Below are positions 1-11,379 of a stretch of DNA of 64,000 bases, one piece after another. Location: contig OX327702.1 of NCBI GenBank assembly GCA_946807835.1, forward strand, positions 10,974,001 to 11,038,000, given 5' to 3'. Position 1 is the first letter of the stretch. Each line of letters starts with the position of its first letter. The notes under the pieces are model-generated. The model was not told where the DNA came from, ran no database searches, and saw only the letters and a list, made by a program, of their open reading frames with translations. Made by a program: the position numbers and the translations under genes. Source of the stretch: Ailanthus altissimus (taxonomy: Eukaryota; Streptophyta; Magnoliopsida; Sapindales; Simaroubaceae).

Positions 1-921
1 CACGAGTCTTGGAGAGTAATAAGAGTTTAATTGAAGCAACTTTAGAGAGAGATTCAAAGCGTTCTTCGACATCAAGAGTATCTTAGGTAGCGCAATTAAG
101 AGTAATTTGAAGTCTATATCAGTTTGTTATTGATTGTATCATGATTTATTATTATTTTTACTGCTGTTCTTTTGTAGCCATGAACTAAATTTATTTTCTA
201 GAGTTAATACTTGAACTCAATATGTGTGCTTAATTGCCATATTTTTTTAATATTTAATAAACTTAGTTCTTTGATATTCAAATTACTTGATCTTAATGCT
301 TCAATATATCTGGCCAATATATGGTAAATGAGTTGGTAATATTGTTGATAAACTCGGAAGAGGAATCATAATATTTAGACCTAGGTAATTTGATGCATAA
401 TTATAGAGTACCATTCAATGTTGCATATACAAGTTTCAATTTAGGATAAGAATATACCTAATTGGCATGTATGATTAATAAAACTTAATCTTAATGAATC
501 TTAATTTATTACAAGTACCATAGGAATATAGGTATTTGGTAAATTAAGGTATACTTGCATGACCTTGTAAGAGGCTTGTGAATATATTAGTGTCTTGATC
601 AATAACAAAAACTAAGGGAGTTAAATATTAGAGATTAATCATTAGAAAACATATTGAAGGATAGTATTAATCCTAAATTTTCTCTATATTGCTATCACTT
701 AATTCTTTTTGCATTGTGTTATTACTTTTATATTTTCTACATTCATTCTTAGATTTTTTTATTTTTTTTGAATAATTAGTAGAAAGACATAATTTTAGTA
801 ATTGGTTAAAAAGAAGAAATTATCCCTGTGAGTTCGACGTCCAATTTATTTAGTCCCTTTATTACTTGCATACGATAGTGTATACTTACACTTAATTTTA
901 AGATATATAAATATCGCATCA
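1..921 (-). repeat. Non-coding dispersed repeat, copy 1 (cut by window edge)
   Basis: Reverse-complemented, this stretch aligns by eye with 3,085 onward: both start TG and then share AAGTAATA, ACTACTAAAATTA, ACTATCCTTC and TTAGTTCATGG blocks in the same order. The right end at 921 reads GCATCA, so the repeat starts TGATGCG on its own strand. It has no coding capacity I can see. The TG start and size suggest an LTR or LTR-adjacent part of a Gypsy-like retroelement, but I see no target duplication or coding link, so the family is not assigned. Confidence 0.5.
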
Positions 922-937
922 GGTGGGACCAAGGTGT

Positions 938-1795
938 GTAAATGAGGCAATTTCTTCATTTTGCTTTGCCTCTCACGACAACACACACATTATTTATAGC
1001 ACATGCCTTTTTGTTTCATTTGTTTACATTTTGTTTTAATTGTTTAATGTAAACAATTGAAACAAAAACAAAGCCATTTGAGACCATACATGGTGGGCCA
1101 AAACTTGTAAATATGAATTTGTTCTAATTTGCTTTAAATGGTTAGCCAAATGCATCCATGGTTTTAGTTTCATTTTGTTTGTTTTGAATAAATAAAAGAA
1201 ATAAGGCAAACATGGCGAGTGTTACCATACTTGTAGGCCATTGATTGCTTGTTGGGGGGGGAATGCAAATGTAATAAAATAAATCAAATAAAAGAGCAAT
1301 TTTACTCATTTTGGTATGAGAGGAATACATGGCTAAAGAAAATAGGGGGGAGAAACTTTAAGTTTTTCCAAATGTTGGAGAAAAGTTCAAGTGTTGAACT
1401 TCTTCTTCTCTTCTTTCTAACTAGTCTAAATGCTTAATGGTTAAATACTTTTGTTTAAGAGTTAAATATAAGATTTAAAAGTTAAATCCTAGCTGAAATC
1501 AAGCTGTTATTCTAGTTTTCCCAAGCCCACCATATTGATGAACTAAAATTATGAACGAGTTGCTTTAATGCAGTACTTTAAGACTAAAGGCTTGCTAAGG
1601 TAATAAATTCTCAATCCCTATGTAATTTACATTTACGAGATACATGTAAAACGTATTTGTATTTATCATTAGAAAATTAAATTTTTGACTCTTCTGCTGC
1701 ACACTTTAATGTATGAGATATGTATGTGATGCAATTTTAAGAAGATAAATACAATACCTATATGCATGCACCATAGGTTTAAAATTACTTACACT
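938..1795 (+). mobile_element. Copia-type LTR fragment, inverted orientation
   Basis: The reverse complement of this stretch matches the left part of the Copia LTR at 61,220-61,990, including the TTTTAAACC start region, the run TTAAAGCAAC followed by AATTTTAGTTC, and the GGGCTTG/AACTAGAATA block. The fragment ends at 1,795 with TTACTTACA, which corresponds to the LTR terminus TGTGAGTGATTTTAAACC. At that point it abuts a directly oriented piece of the same LTR family. The left limit near 938 is approximate. Confidence 0.6.
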
Positions 1796-2538
1796 ACCTT
1801 CAGACTTGTATCTCACTAAACAATAGATACAACCCTTTGTTATATTGTTCAACCTTATGAAAACTCATTTCTTGAATTTATTACTTATGGTCATAAGTCT
1901 TTCTGAGATACAATCTCGAAGTATCTAGATATAGAACAATGTATGAGAGCTGACAAATCCTATATCTATATATATCAAACTCCATAAGCACCAAACTATA
2001 CCCAGCGACACCCGATCAAACCATGAAAGGTCTCTGACATGCGTGGAACCAAAGTATGATGGATCACTTACAAGTCCACTATGGCGCTCAGGTCAGAGGA
2101 CCACGTATATTATTTAACTCAAGATGACCTTCCATTGACGATTTACATAAGATGTCTATTAGGGTCCTTGTGAGTCTGTTCCATACCCAATCCTAACTGA
2201 ATACTCATATGTCTATATGAGTTCTAAACTCATGGTCAACTAAGAACAATCATGTATACCCTACAGATATAAACATACATTAATCTATATTAAAAGGGAT
2301 TCACCGACAGACCAACATCAGTGAAAATAGATCAGGAATATAGTATTTAAGAATATACTTTCATAAAAATATTTTCTAATACCCGATTACAACTACGTCA
2401 TTATTAGTATACCCTCAGGTCTTTATCCCATTATTGACAAGGCTTCAACTCTTTGGATTTCACTAATCCTTATAACCTGCTAACTCTTAACCTTAATCTA
2501 AACTCCTTAGATTTTAAGGGTAAGCATTAACCCTAACA
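1796..2538 (-). mobile_element. Truncated Copia-type LTR fragment
   Basis: This stretch aligns with the terminal ~750 bp of the LTR copies at 16,818-18,703, 32,848-34,972, 42,307-44,477 and 61,220-63,544. Shared blocks include ACTTGTATCTCACT, CTTTCTGAGATACAATCTCG, CATACCCAGCGACAC and CCATGAAAGGTCT. It ends in CCCTAACA, the common terminus of the family (TGTTAGGG on the sense strand). The internal half of the LTR is missing. Confidence 0.7.
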
Positions 2539-3084
2539 ATACTCACCCTTAAAATCGGCACCAACAAGGTCGCCCATGTAATAGTAGATACTAGGAGCTC
2601 AATAGAAGTGATCTAAAACAAAGTGCTAGACAAATTGGGATTGAGTCCTTTAGATTGCAACACCTCTATTCTTTTAGTAGGATTTATAAGGGATAGTGTG
2701 ATGACCCTCGGATCTCTCACCCTACTTGTCTTAATTGGTAGTTCTAAAAAAGCAACAGTCCGCATGATTGCCTTCTTAGTTGTGGACAAGCCAAATGCCT
2801 ATAATGTGACTTTGGGTTAGCCTTTTATTGATGGTAACACATGTTATTGTCTCTATGTACCACTTAGTAATGAAGATCTAGTAGTAGAGTAGGTTGTCAC
2901 CATGAAAGGTGACCAAAAGGCAGCCAGAAAATGTTATGCAACCGCGATGAAGCTAAGTTATTAGATTGCCCTGTTGGATTCAAGAGAAAAATGTAAAGAG
3001 AAGTAAAGTGACCTCCTGAGAAGCTAATCTATATTCCCATCTTAGCAGATGATCCAACTAGGGCAACATGATAGGTTATTATTA
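2539..3084 (+). pseudogene. Tat-type Gypsy aspartic protease remnant
   Basis: Conceptual translation shows the Tat/Ogre-type retropepsin layout. VIVDTRSS stands where the active site DTGSS is expected (Gly to Arg). LDKLGLSPLD, LVGFIRDSVMTLGS and FLVVDKPNAYNVTLG follow, and then a TAG where Arg is usual. After the stop the frame reads on through PFIDGN and a region resembling VKGDQKAARKCYATA. The active-site change and the stops make it non-functional. It starts right after the Copia LTR fragment and is broken off by the repeat at 3,085. Its integrase partner resumes at about 5,383; reverse transcriptase is missing between them. Confidence 0.75.
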
Positions 3085-3458
3085 TGTTGGATTAGAGCGC
3101 AAATGCACACTATCACAAACAAGTAATATAAAGAGAGTGAAGTATCACTCTCAAGAGGAATTGTTATTATTACTTGTTAACTACTAAAATTATATCCTAC
3201 TACTCTTATCCCAAAAAACGAAAAGAATTAAATCAAACCAATCTTAAAAACTTAATTAAAAAGAAAATAATGCAGAGATAATTAGAGATAGCAATTAATA
3301 AACTACCAATATTAGATAGATCTAAGATTACAACTATCCTTCGATATTTCACTTGAACTTAATAAATTTTTTTAATTTATTTTATTAATATGAATTGTTG
3401 ACTAAAAACCCTAATATTTTTACTAACCTCTTTCGATAGTCAAGTAAATATACTTTAG

Positions 3459-3584
3459 CTAAACAATTACCTATATTTCTATAGTAATTAGATTAAACGA
3501 GATTCATTAAAAATACCCTATCTAAACAATTACCTATATTTCTATAGTAATTAAATTAAACAAGATTCATTAAAAATATATCTT
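3459..3584. repeat. 63-bp tandem duplication
   Basis: Two adjacent copies start CTAAACAATTACCTATATTT at 3,459 and 3,522, with few differences. They lie within the larger non-coding repeat. Confidence 0.85.
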
Positions 3585-3735
3585 TAAAATCATATATGTC
3601 ATAGAGTATATTCCTATCTTATATGAAACTTGTAGCTATCATGCTTATCAATTTCTTCAAGGCTAAATACATAAATCCATCTTTCCAAGTTCATTATGGT
3701 TCATAAATCACTCTAATTATTGATTAAATAACTAT

Positions 3736-4059
3736 AATGTATTAATAAAAAAAATAAAGTGAACAATTCCATATTAATTTCATAAAAATAAGAGAAGATA
3801 ACAAATCTAAATTATATATTAAATTCAAATTGCAATCCTAGAACAAAAATTTAGTTCATTATAAAAACTAGAGTTTTAGAATGCAATAAGTAACTAGAAT
3901 GTATTAATAAAAAAATAAACTAAACAATTCCATATTAATTTCATAAAAATAAAAGAAGATAACAAATCCAAATTATATATTTAGTTCAAATTACAATCCT
4001 AGAACAAAAACTTAGTTCATGGCACTATGGCTTTCAAATTCTGCCTATATCTTCTTTTT
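3736..4059. repeat. 162-bp tandem duplication
   Basis: Two adjacent copies start AATGTATTAATAAAAAAA at 3,736 and 3,898. Each contains CAATTCCATATTAATTTC and CAATCCTAGAACAAAAA. The second copy decays near its right end. Confidence 0.8.
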
Positions 4060-5382
4060 CTTCTTTTTAGAGTTGCAGCCTTGATTATAAGGTTACAACG
4101 CTGGCTCCATTTTGGCTGTTTTGCCCATTTTTCTTTAATTTTTTATCCTTCAATGCCTTGTCAACTTTAAAATTACAAAATAACCCTAAAGTGTATAAAA
4201 AGAAAAATATTTAAAATTAAATGCACAAATAATAAGTTTATAGAGGCAAAATTAGTGAATATGAATATGCTTATCAAACTCTCCCAAACTTAGTAATTTC
4301 CTCATCCTCTAGAAAAGAAAAAACAAGAACTAAAAAAAACAAATAAAAACAACATGTCAAGTTGATTTATTATCAATAATTTGTCTTAAAATTGTATCTC
4401 GACTACAATTCTTAAGAAGACTTTAAATACCACAAAATTTTAACATGTTAATCCCAGTACTCAATTTACCCCACATATGATTACTTGCTCTCTGTGTGTG
4501 CATAGTTATTATCATCAGTCAAATGCATCCAAATTTATTTTTTGCATATAAGTCAAAAAAATTGTCTTTATAGATTTTTATTTAATTTACACTTCATAGG
4601 TTTGCTTTTCATACCACTCTCTACTAATATAGATGCACATATAATTGAAGATCGATTAAGTCTTTATTTAGCTTGTAATGTAAGGCTTAGGATAAAGGTA
4701 GGATACAAGGATATTTTTCGGCTCAATTTACACCATAAACACACTAGAACCTATTCGAAACCTTTACACTTCCTAAGGGATCCCCAAACTTAATTCCTTT
4801 TGAATTATCAAAAATCTATAACTTCTCTTCATTCCATTCCCTTTTTTAATAAACCCAATAATCCCTAAAGTGCTCTAATAGGACTATTATGCTTATGGGA
4901 GAATTTATTAATGTTTGAGGTATAGTTGTGGCTAGCAATGAAAAAACATTACTAGGCTCAAAAAGGTAATTGGGGGTACAACTATACATGGGTAACCTTA
5001 AAAAGCTCAAACAATTTGAAAATAGCCTAACATCATTTTCTTAATCATGTGTGCCCTAAGATTTTACCTTGAGTGATAATCAAACAAGTTTTAGAATACT
5101 TTTAAGACATTATGCATAAATGTTCTTTAGGTCAGTAATTAACTAATCGATCCTAACTAAGTACTCAATAAACATGTAAACAATCATAGCATCTATCTTT
5201 TTCCAAAAACTATAATAGTTACAATTAGGTTTCTTTTTCTTATTATTGATGCTTAATCTTAATCATCTTACCAACCTAAGACTTAATTAAATAAACAAGC
5301 AAAGCATAATAAAGTTTAGGAAGATAAATAACACAAAAAATTCATTAAATAAGCACAAGAAAGTGTTTCTCACCTTTAAACC

Positions 5383-5485
5383 ATAGAGCTAATCTATTAG
5401 CCAAGTTAGCCTTTACTAGTACTATGAAGCTACCCAAAACAATATTGGTGGAGATCGTACTTGAACTATTTGTTCATACTATTGA
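5383..5485 (+). pseudogene. Tat-type Gypsy RNase H-integrase linker, left part
   Basis: The frame reads LIAKLAFTSTMKLPKTI and then VEIVLE. This is the linker between RNase H and integrase in Tat-type Gypsy pol (family pattern ADALAKLAS...LPRTIPVEIL). It is cut at 5,485 by the Tekay-type solo LTR and resumes after it at 8,342 as ESIEVGLVDSEL in the same frame. Confidence 0.7.
5481..5485. repeat. Target-site duplication, left copy (ATTGA)
   Basis: ATTGA lies immediately left of the solo LTR and again immediately right of it at 8,337-8,341. A 5-bp duplication is normal for Ty3/Gypsy integration. Confidence 0.95.
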
Positions 5486-8336
5486 TGTCACGCTCCAGAC
5501 CCAAAAGATCCGACACACGACATCACTTACATTCATTCACTGCATGTGCACTCATAAATAATATTACACAAAATTTTCAACTTTCATTCAACACAGGAAT
5601 CCTTAGCAAGTTGCTAGTAAGTTCAACACTAAAATCAACCATAACCTAACATATAAATATAAACTTCTCTTGACAATATTTAAACATTCATTTCAATTTC
5701 TTTCAGAATTATAGCAATTGAATTATGACTGGGACAATTATTAAACCGGAGATACGCAGAGTTTTCTCAGAGATTAACACTCTACTACGTCACCAGTAGC
5801 AACTTTGTTACCGGGAGCCCAGAATATATCCATTGCAAATTCTTACTTAAAATCATCCAATAACCACACTTTATAAAACTTAAACCAAATCCAATCCACA
5901 CACAATGAAATAATACATAAGTATTTATTCAATAGGGACAAATCAAATATCATATCCCACGTGTCCCCAAATGAAATATTCGGTAACCTAGCAACTTAGG
6001 GAACCCAAGAAACAACAGAAGCCTTGCCAAATCCGCTAAGCACACATGCACCTTATTTACCTGAAATCACCATAAACTATAATGAGTATAAAACTCAGTA
6101 AATATACTAGTTTTTCATATATCAAATCCAAATACATATATGTACACAATGCATATATATGATATGCTGTGATCAATCAAAATCATAATCTTATCAAATC
6201 ACATATCATGTAAGTGCTTACACATTCTTTCAAAACACATAATAGGAATACCATCACTCAACTACTACTTAGTAGGACTTACATATCACATATCACATAA
6301 TGAGCCAAATGTCACTCGTAGGTGACATACCGTATGAGAGGAATAGTACAAGTGAGGCCTTTAAATTACACATATATAATGCTCATGCCCGAAGGCAAAA
6401 GCCAAACCCTCACCCTGATCATCGGTGAGTCCTCTCACATGCACCAATACGCCACCACACGAATGTGATGACTCACTCTTCCTTTAGGTACCAATAGGAT
6501 CCTCCCTACATACGGAACACATAACATATACCAATCGCGAAGGAAAGGCCACACATAAAGGCTCCACAAATCACATAAAATGCCTACTAAGTTAACAATG
6601 AGTTCAAGTACCCTCAAAACACAAAATATTTCTCATGGACATATTACACTTCAAAAGCTTTCTTTATTAAACATATCTTATTTTGAAAGCTCACTTTCAA
6701 AAATACATGTATGTCCATGCTCAATGTCAATGCTCACATTCATAAGCATATATTCACATTTCATATCAAAATATACTTTGACATAACATAAACATATTCT
6801 TAACCCCATTTGCAAAATCATACAAAACAATTATTATGTTTATTGTGATTTCAGTAAAAAGTCTAGTATACTTACCTCTTAACACTTTCAGCTACAAGGC
6901 TTAAATCTCCTTAACCTATCAATGGAGATTAATCCTTTCATAAGCCTCACAATTCACACAAAATACTTTAAATACCTTACAAAATTATACACAATGCATT
7001 TATCACATCAAATTGGTCTAAATACTTGGTTTCTCAAAACCTGTCATTCTGACCACTTACATTTAAAAAAATTTTCTAATACATCAAATGATGTCCAATT
7101 ACTCCAAAATCAGAATATACCATTCTTGACTCATATATCCTTCTTATATATGAATATTATATCAAAGTTTCTACACAATCCATTCCATACATACCATCGA
7201 ATCCAAACTACTAACCTGACAGGATCAAGATACTTACTGAACAGTATTTAATCTCCCAATTTTATAAAATCATATACTAACTCAAAAATTATAAAACTAC
7301 CACATAATTACTCTTACCATATATCTCAGTCCATGATAAATAATTCACTTCCAAATCACTGCCAAAAGTATTTTAAAACTATTTTATTCTATAGCTTTAA
7401 AAATCTGTTAATCAAATACTGCAATGAGCTGATACACTTTAGAAAATCATAACACTTCAACCATATTGATCTAAATTCTCATTTCCGAGTATATCACATT
7501 AGACATATAAACCTATCATATTCCATAAATTCGTAATTTTAAAAGATCAGTCAGTAGGTCAAAAATTATTTTCCACTGTATTATACTGTTTACACAGGAA
7601 ATTTCTAAAATTTCAGGGTCATTTTGGTAAATTCACAACAAATTCAATTTCCTGAATTTTGAATCGATTCAAAGTCTCAGATGATCCTAAACTTGTCTAA
7701 TTTTATATACTCAAAATTCAAAACCAGAATCGAATTACAAAAAGTTATAAAATTCCTGGATCAAGAGACTATCAAGCAGAAATTTCACAATTCATCATGA
7801 TTTATCAAGCTATCTTATAGATCATCATCAATTCTCACAATATCAAACGAAATACACATCAAATCCTCAATTATACATATTTTCAGAAATCAAAACTTAA
7901 AGAAATTAACTTAATTAACACCAATAAATTGATAATTAGTTGTGATATACCTCTAAAGATCTAAAATTCCAATTTCTTCTTCTTTTTCTTCTTCTTCTTC
8001 TCTTTCTCTCTCCTCTATTTCTCTCTTCTCTCTCTTAAAATGGGTAGCTCGACCTAAAAATGGTAAATTAGGGTTCAAAAGTGTATTTTTATACTAAAAG
8101 GCTAATTTTTGGTATTTACAAATTTGCCCCAAAAACTTTCAAAGTATAACAATTTGGTCCCTAAAATAAATTTAAAGTCATACAAATAAACCCAATACTA
8201 ATCGTATATCCTTAACCTATAAAAACATTACTAATAACAATATATAATTCAAGTATCACCAACATACAAATAAAATACGTATATTTATACATATATAAAT
8301 ACTTATTCTTACCAGTCGTGGATAATAGTTACTACA
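5486..8336 (-). mobile_element. Solo LTR of Tekay/Del-like Gypsy chromovirus
   Basis: This 2,851-bp sequence starts TGTCACGC and ends GTTACTACA. It is nearly identical along its length to the two LTRs at 45,144-47,973 and 55,350-58,195. Perfect 5-bp duplications (ATTGA) flank it and no internal retroelement sequence is present, so it is a solo LTR left by LTR-LTR recombination. The sense strand is minus. A TATAAAAA box (plus 8,086-8,093) is followed by a long GA-rich leader, seen on the plus strand as a CT/CTT-rich tract at about 7,975-8,036. The short reading frames inside it recur in all three LTR copies and are not genes. Confidence 0.95.
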
Positions 8337-8341
8337 ATTGA
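8337..8341. repeat. Target-site duplication, right copy (ATTGA)
   Basis: Matches 5,481-5,485 exactly, immediately after the LTR terminal CA. Confidence 0.95.
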
Positions 8342-9240
8342 GTCCATAGAAGTAGGCTTAGTTGATAGTGAACTTTAGTAGATAGATCCCATCATTCAGT
8401 ACCTAAAGGACAAGGTTGCCCTAAGGATAGAACCCAAACCAAAAGACTAAGGTACTAAACAATAAGGTATTGCCTGATTGATAGAGTACTCTACAAGAGG
8501 AGAGCATCGTTGCCTACTTAAAATGCTTGCTCTCTTAGGAGGGCTATTATATGCTTAAGAAAATACATAAAGGGATGTGCAAAAATTATAAAAAAAGGCA
8601 GATCCTAGCTTACATGACAGTAATCCAGGCATACTTTTGTCTCAACATAAAGCATAACATAGAAGTCATGGTTAAGAAGTGACAAACAGCAAAAGTTTGT
8701 GAAGATACCTTGGTAACCCCTAGAAAATTTTCCAGCATTAAGCTCACTGTGGCCCTTCACTATTTAAAGGGTAAATCTTATTAATCTCGTACCAGCTAGT
8801 TGGGGTAGAGCTAAGTAAACTATCATAATAGTAGACTATGCAGCTAAGTGGGAAAAGGCAGAGCCCTTAACCTTTATTACCAAGAGAAAGACCGCTAAAT
8901 TCATTTGGCGCGCCATAATTTATCATTTGGTCTGCCTCATGCCATAGTTACAAATAACGAAACTCTGTTTGATAATGAGAAGTTCAAGAAATTTTACAAA
9001 AATTTAAAGATCACTAACAGATCTGCTTCACCAACCTACCCACAATTCAATAGGCAGGTGAAAGCCGTGACCAAAATCATCAAAACCGTTATAAAGAATA
9101 AGAGGCTTGGGTAGATGAGTTGTCTAACGTATTATAGGCCTATCGAATTTTCCAAAACACAATAATCAAGAAGACTCCCTTTTTTCTTATCCTTTAGATC
9201 TAAGGTAATTATACCAATTGAGCGAAGAATGGCTACACAT
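8342..9240 (+). pseudogene. Tat-type Gypsy integrase remnant
   Basis: This continues the pol interrupted by the solo LTR. Early parts give ESIEVGLVDSEL and a region like IIQYLKDK. Around 8,830-8,900 comes a frame with VDYAAKWEKAEPL, corresponding to the integrase core VDYFTKWVEAEPL. At 8,905-9,114 the frame reads FGLPHAIVTNNETLFDNEKF, then NLKITNRSASPTYPQFNRQV. Asn replaces the second catalytic Asp of the expected TDNG motif, and the catalytic Glu of GQVEAVN is Lys here (RQVKAVT). With many stops in the 8,342-8,900 part, it is inactive. It ends near 9,240, next to the 3' side of the EXO70 gene. Confidence 0.8.
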
Positions 9241-9447
9241 GCATTAATAACAAAAACGGTTTCTTCCACTTTATAAAGTTAAAATTTCAGCGACTTTTAC
9301 TAACAGCAAAAATAAAGAGACTCGTATGATCCTCGTATATGTCTATACCAAGAACGAACAAAACGTATACTATGTACATCGCGTAAATAATCGCATACAA
9401 CTCGGCGATTTTAAAAATAAATAACAATAATTACAACGAAAAGATCA
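9241..9447. other. 3' flank of EXO70
   Basis: This short AT-rich stretch lies between the Gypsy integrase remnant and the EXO70 stop codon. It presumably holds the EXO70 3' UTR, since the gene reads toward lower coordinates. I see no canonical AATAAA on the minus strand that I would call with confidence, and no reading frame. Confidence 0.4.
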
Positions 9448-11379
9448 TCAGAATCTCAACCGCCAGTGCCGCCGATGAGAAGAATTCGTAGATGAAGTAG
9501 AAGCTCTACTCGCAGACCCCTCTCTTGCCTCGGAAAACAGGTCCGACAAGTAATTATCCACATCCTCAGGGGCAAATCTGACAAACAACCCCATATTTCT
9601 CTCTCCCACCGTGATCCTATGCTTTTCGTAGAACTCCCGATACACAGCCACAAGCTTTCTCGCTATAGACACTTTGATCTCGTCTCGCAATTTCGCGTCT
9701 GGTATAATACAAGAGCTCCGTTTCTTATACACGTATTCAAAACTCGAATTAAAATTCTTGAAACAATCTTTGACTTGACCAGGCGAAATCGCAGCCGCCG
9801 GATTCTCCGGTAAGGACTTTAAAACCGGGCCCCACGCGATTTTCATGTAGTTTGCAGCGAACTGCCTCACTTTCGCTTCGTTCTTGTTGACCCATTCCTC
9901 GCCGAGGAGAAACTGAAGGTTCGACGTACGGACTTTTGATATTACGTGCTGGAGATTGTTTGCTAAGAAAAGATAACACAAAGAAACGTCTTTGTATTGC
10001 TCGGCTTTGCCGTCGAGTTTGCATAAAAGAACGAGAATCATCCACGCCACGTGTACGGTCATGGCCGGCGCGGGAGAATCGTCGGTGACCGGGCTGTCGA
10101 AGTAGTATTTCGGCAATGATGATTTCGCCGGCGGGGCCCAGTCCGCCAAGATATCGCCGAGGACGTTATTGTAATCCGCGAACAGAGAGAGGAAATTCAT
10201 TACGTAGATTGTTAAAGGATGAATGCCGCCGCCTGGGACGTTTACTTTTGATGAGTCTTTTTGTATGATTGACTCGAACTCTGAAATCATTTGGCGGACT
10301 GAGTCGCCGAGTTTGACGAGAGATGTGAGAGCTTGTGATCGGACGGCGGTGGTTGATTCGAATGAAAAGATTGATTCAATCTCCGGCCAATTCTCAGCTA
10401 TGGCCGTGTACATGTCAAGCACACTGAAAATTTTGTCTGATGACGACGGTTTCTTGCTTTTAGAGACAAGTTCAGGGAAACCAAAAAGGATGATAGCGCC
10501 TTCTTTGGAGATGTTACTGAAGCATGATTCTTTGATGGATTCTGAAGTAGCAAAGACGTTATCACAGAGGATTCTTTCTCCAGTGAAAAGTGTTTTGATG
10601 GCGACTTTCACTGCGTCTAACCAGTTCTTGATTTTGATGTCGAGTGATATCCAGTCCATTTTGTTCATTTGAGAAGCGCTAATACGTTCTACACCGAGGC
10701 GGTAAATGCCTTCGTCAATAATTGATTTGCGGATGATCTTGTATATGTTTATGCATTCTTTGACGTAGCCGGTGGCGATCATGCCGTCCGCTATGGATTT
10801 TAAATCAGCCATGACAATTGAAGAGACTTCTTCAACTTCAGTGATGGAATCACCTGCAGCACGAACATCATCGTCTTGATCAAGTGATGTATCATCGTCG
10901 TTGAAATCAGAGAGACTTGATCTAGCGGACGTGCGTGATGATCTTGTAGAGACTGATTCTGGATCCAAGTGGGCTCGGTTCATGGAGAGGATTTGATAAA
11001 ATTCTTTTTGAAGTCTCTTCATGGCTATTTGCATCAGGGTTTGAGCCTGTATCAGCTTCTCAGAAGACGAATCCTCTGCAGCCAATAAATGCATGGCTTT
11101 TTGAAGATCGTTCACGCACTTCAAGAACTGGGTGGCTTCTTGTTTGCTCTCGTAAAAGAGAGAAGTGACTTTAGCAAATGTTGATGAGTCCGGATCCCAT
11201 TTCATGATCATTAAAGTGGCTGTTTCAATGATCTGATCGATCGTGGACTCAGATAAGCTCCGGCGAGGTGTTATTAAACGAGGAGAAGCTTGTGAAGGTG
11301 AATCCATCATGCTGCGATAAATGGCAAACGACGGCGTTTTGGGGTGAAAGCAGAGGCTTCTCATTCCTTTGAACGGCAT
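9448..11379 (-). CDS. EXO70: Exocyst complex component EXO70 (EXO70H-like)
   Basis: A single uninterrupted exon encodes 643 residues, the usual size and intronless structure of plant EXO70 genes outside the EXO70A group. EXO70 is a subunit of the octameric exocyst, which tethers secretory vesicles to the plasma membrane; its C-terminal part binds phosphoinositides. Visible parts: a helical N-terminal region (about 41-130); a Ser-rich then acidic linker (about 143-172, STRSSRTSARSSLSDF then DDD); the EXO70 C-terminal domain (about 235-620) with the family signature GGGIHPLTIYVMNFL (383-397) followed by LFADYN, then LQHVISKVRTSNLQFLLGEEW (within 476-496) and IARKLVAVYREFY (572-584). The tail (622-643) is Ser/Arg-rich and ends HRRHWRLRF. 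Met1 is chosen as the first in-frame ATG; Met6 or Met24/25 are alternatives because the first 24 residues look unstructured. Assignment to the H clade rests on general resemblance and needs a tree. Confidence 0.93.
   Translation of the reverse strand: MPFKGMRSLCFHPKTPSFAIYRSMMDSPSQASPRLITPRRSLSESTIDQIIETATLMIMKWDPDSSTFAKVTSLFYESKQEATQFLKCVNDLQKAMHLLAAEDSSSEKLIQAQTLMQIAMKRLQKEFYQILSMNRAHLDPESVSTRSSRTSARSSLSDFNDDDTSLDQDDDVRAAGDSITEVEEVSSIVMADLKSIADGMIATGYVKECINIYKIIRKSIIDEGIYRLGVERISASQMNKMDWISLDIKIKNWLDAVKVAIKTLFTGERILCDNVFATSESIKESCFSNISKEGAIILFGFPELVSKSKKPSSSDKIFSVLDMYTAIAENWPEIESIFSFESTTAVRSQALTSLVKLGDSVRQMISEFESIIQKDSSKVNVPGGGIHPLTIYVMNFLSLFADYNNVLGDILADWAPPAKSSLPKYYFDSPVTDDSPAPAMTVHVAWMILVLLCKLDGKAEQYKDVSLCYLFLANNLQHVISKVRTSNLQFLLGEEWVNKNEAKVRQFAANYMKIAWGPVLKSLPENPAAAISPGQVKDCFKNFNSSFEYVYKKRSSCIIPDAKLRDEIKVSIARKLVAVYREFYEKHRITVGERNMGLFVRFAPEDVDNYLSDLFSEAREGSASRASTSSTNSSHRRHWRLRF

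Larger units (their letters stand above)
3085..5380 (+). repeat. Non-coding dispersed repeat, copy 2
   Basis: This is the second, oppositely oriented copy of the repeat at 1-921, inserted between the protease and integrase remnants of one Gypsy pol. It begins TGTTGGATTAG and is A/T-rich with no convincing reading frame. It contains two tandem duplications (3,459-3,584 and 3,736-4,059). The right limit is placed where a Gypsy-type reading frame resumes. No clear target duplication is visible, so class and exact ends are uncertain. Confidence 0.45.

Noticed and set aside
1249..1437. 62-codon frames on both strands
   Set aside because: They lie in the inverted Copia LTR piece and have no domain.
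6435..6617. A 60-codon minus-strand frame almost identical to those at 46,093-46,275 and 56,306-56,488
   Set aside because: All three lie at the same place in copies of one LTR. Similarity reflects repeat copying, not selection on a protein.
6922..7251. 109-codon frame shared with 46,641-46,964 and 56,863-57,186
   Set aside because: Also a chance frame inside the LTR; low-complexity composition and no known domain.
10223..10672. 149-codon plus-strand frame
   Set aside because: Antisense shadow of the EXO70 coding region.
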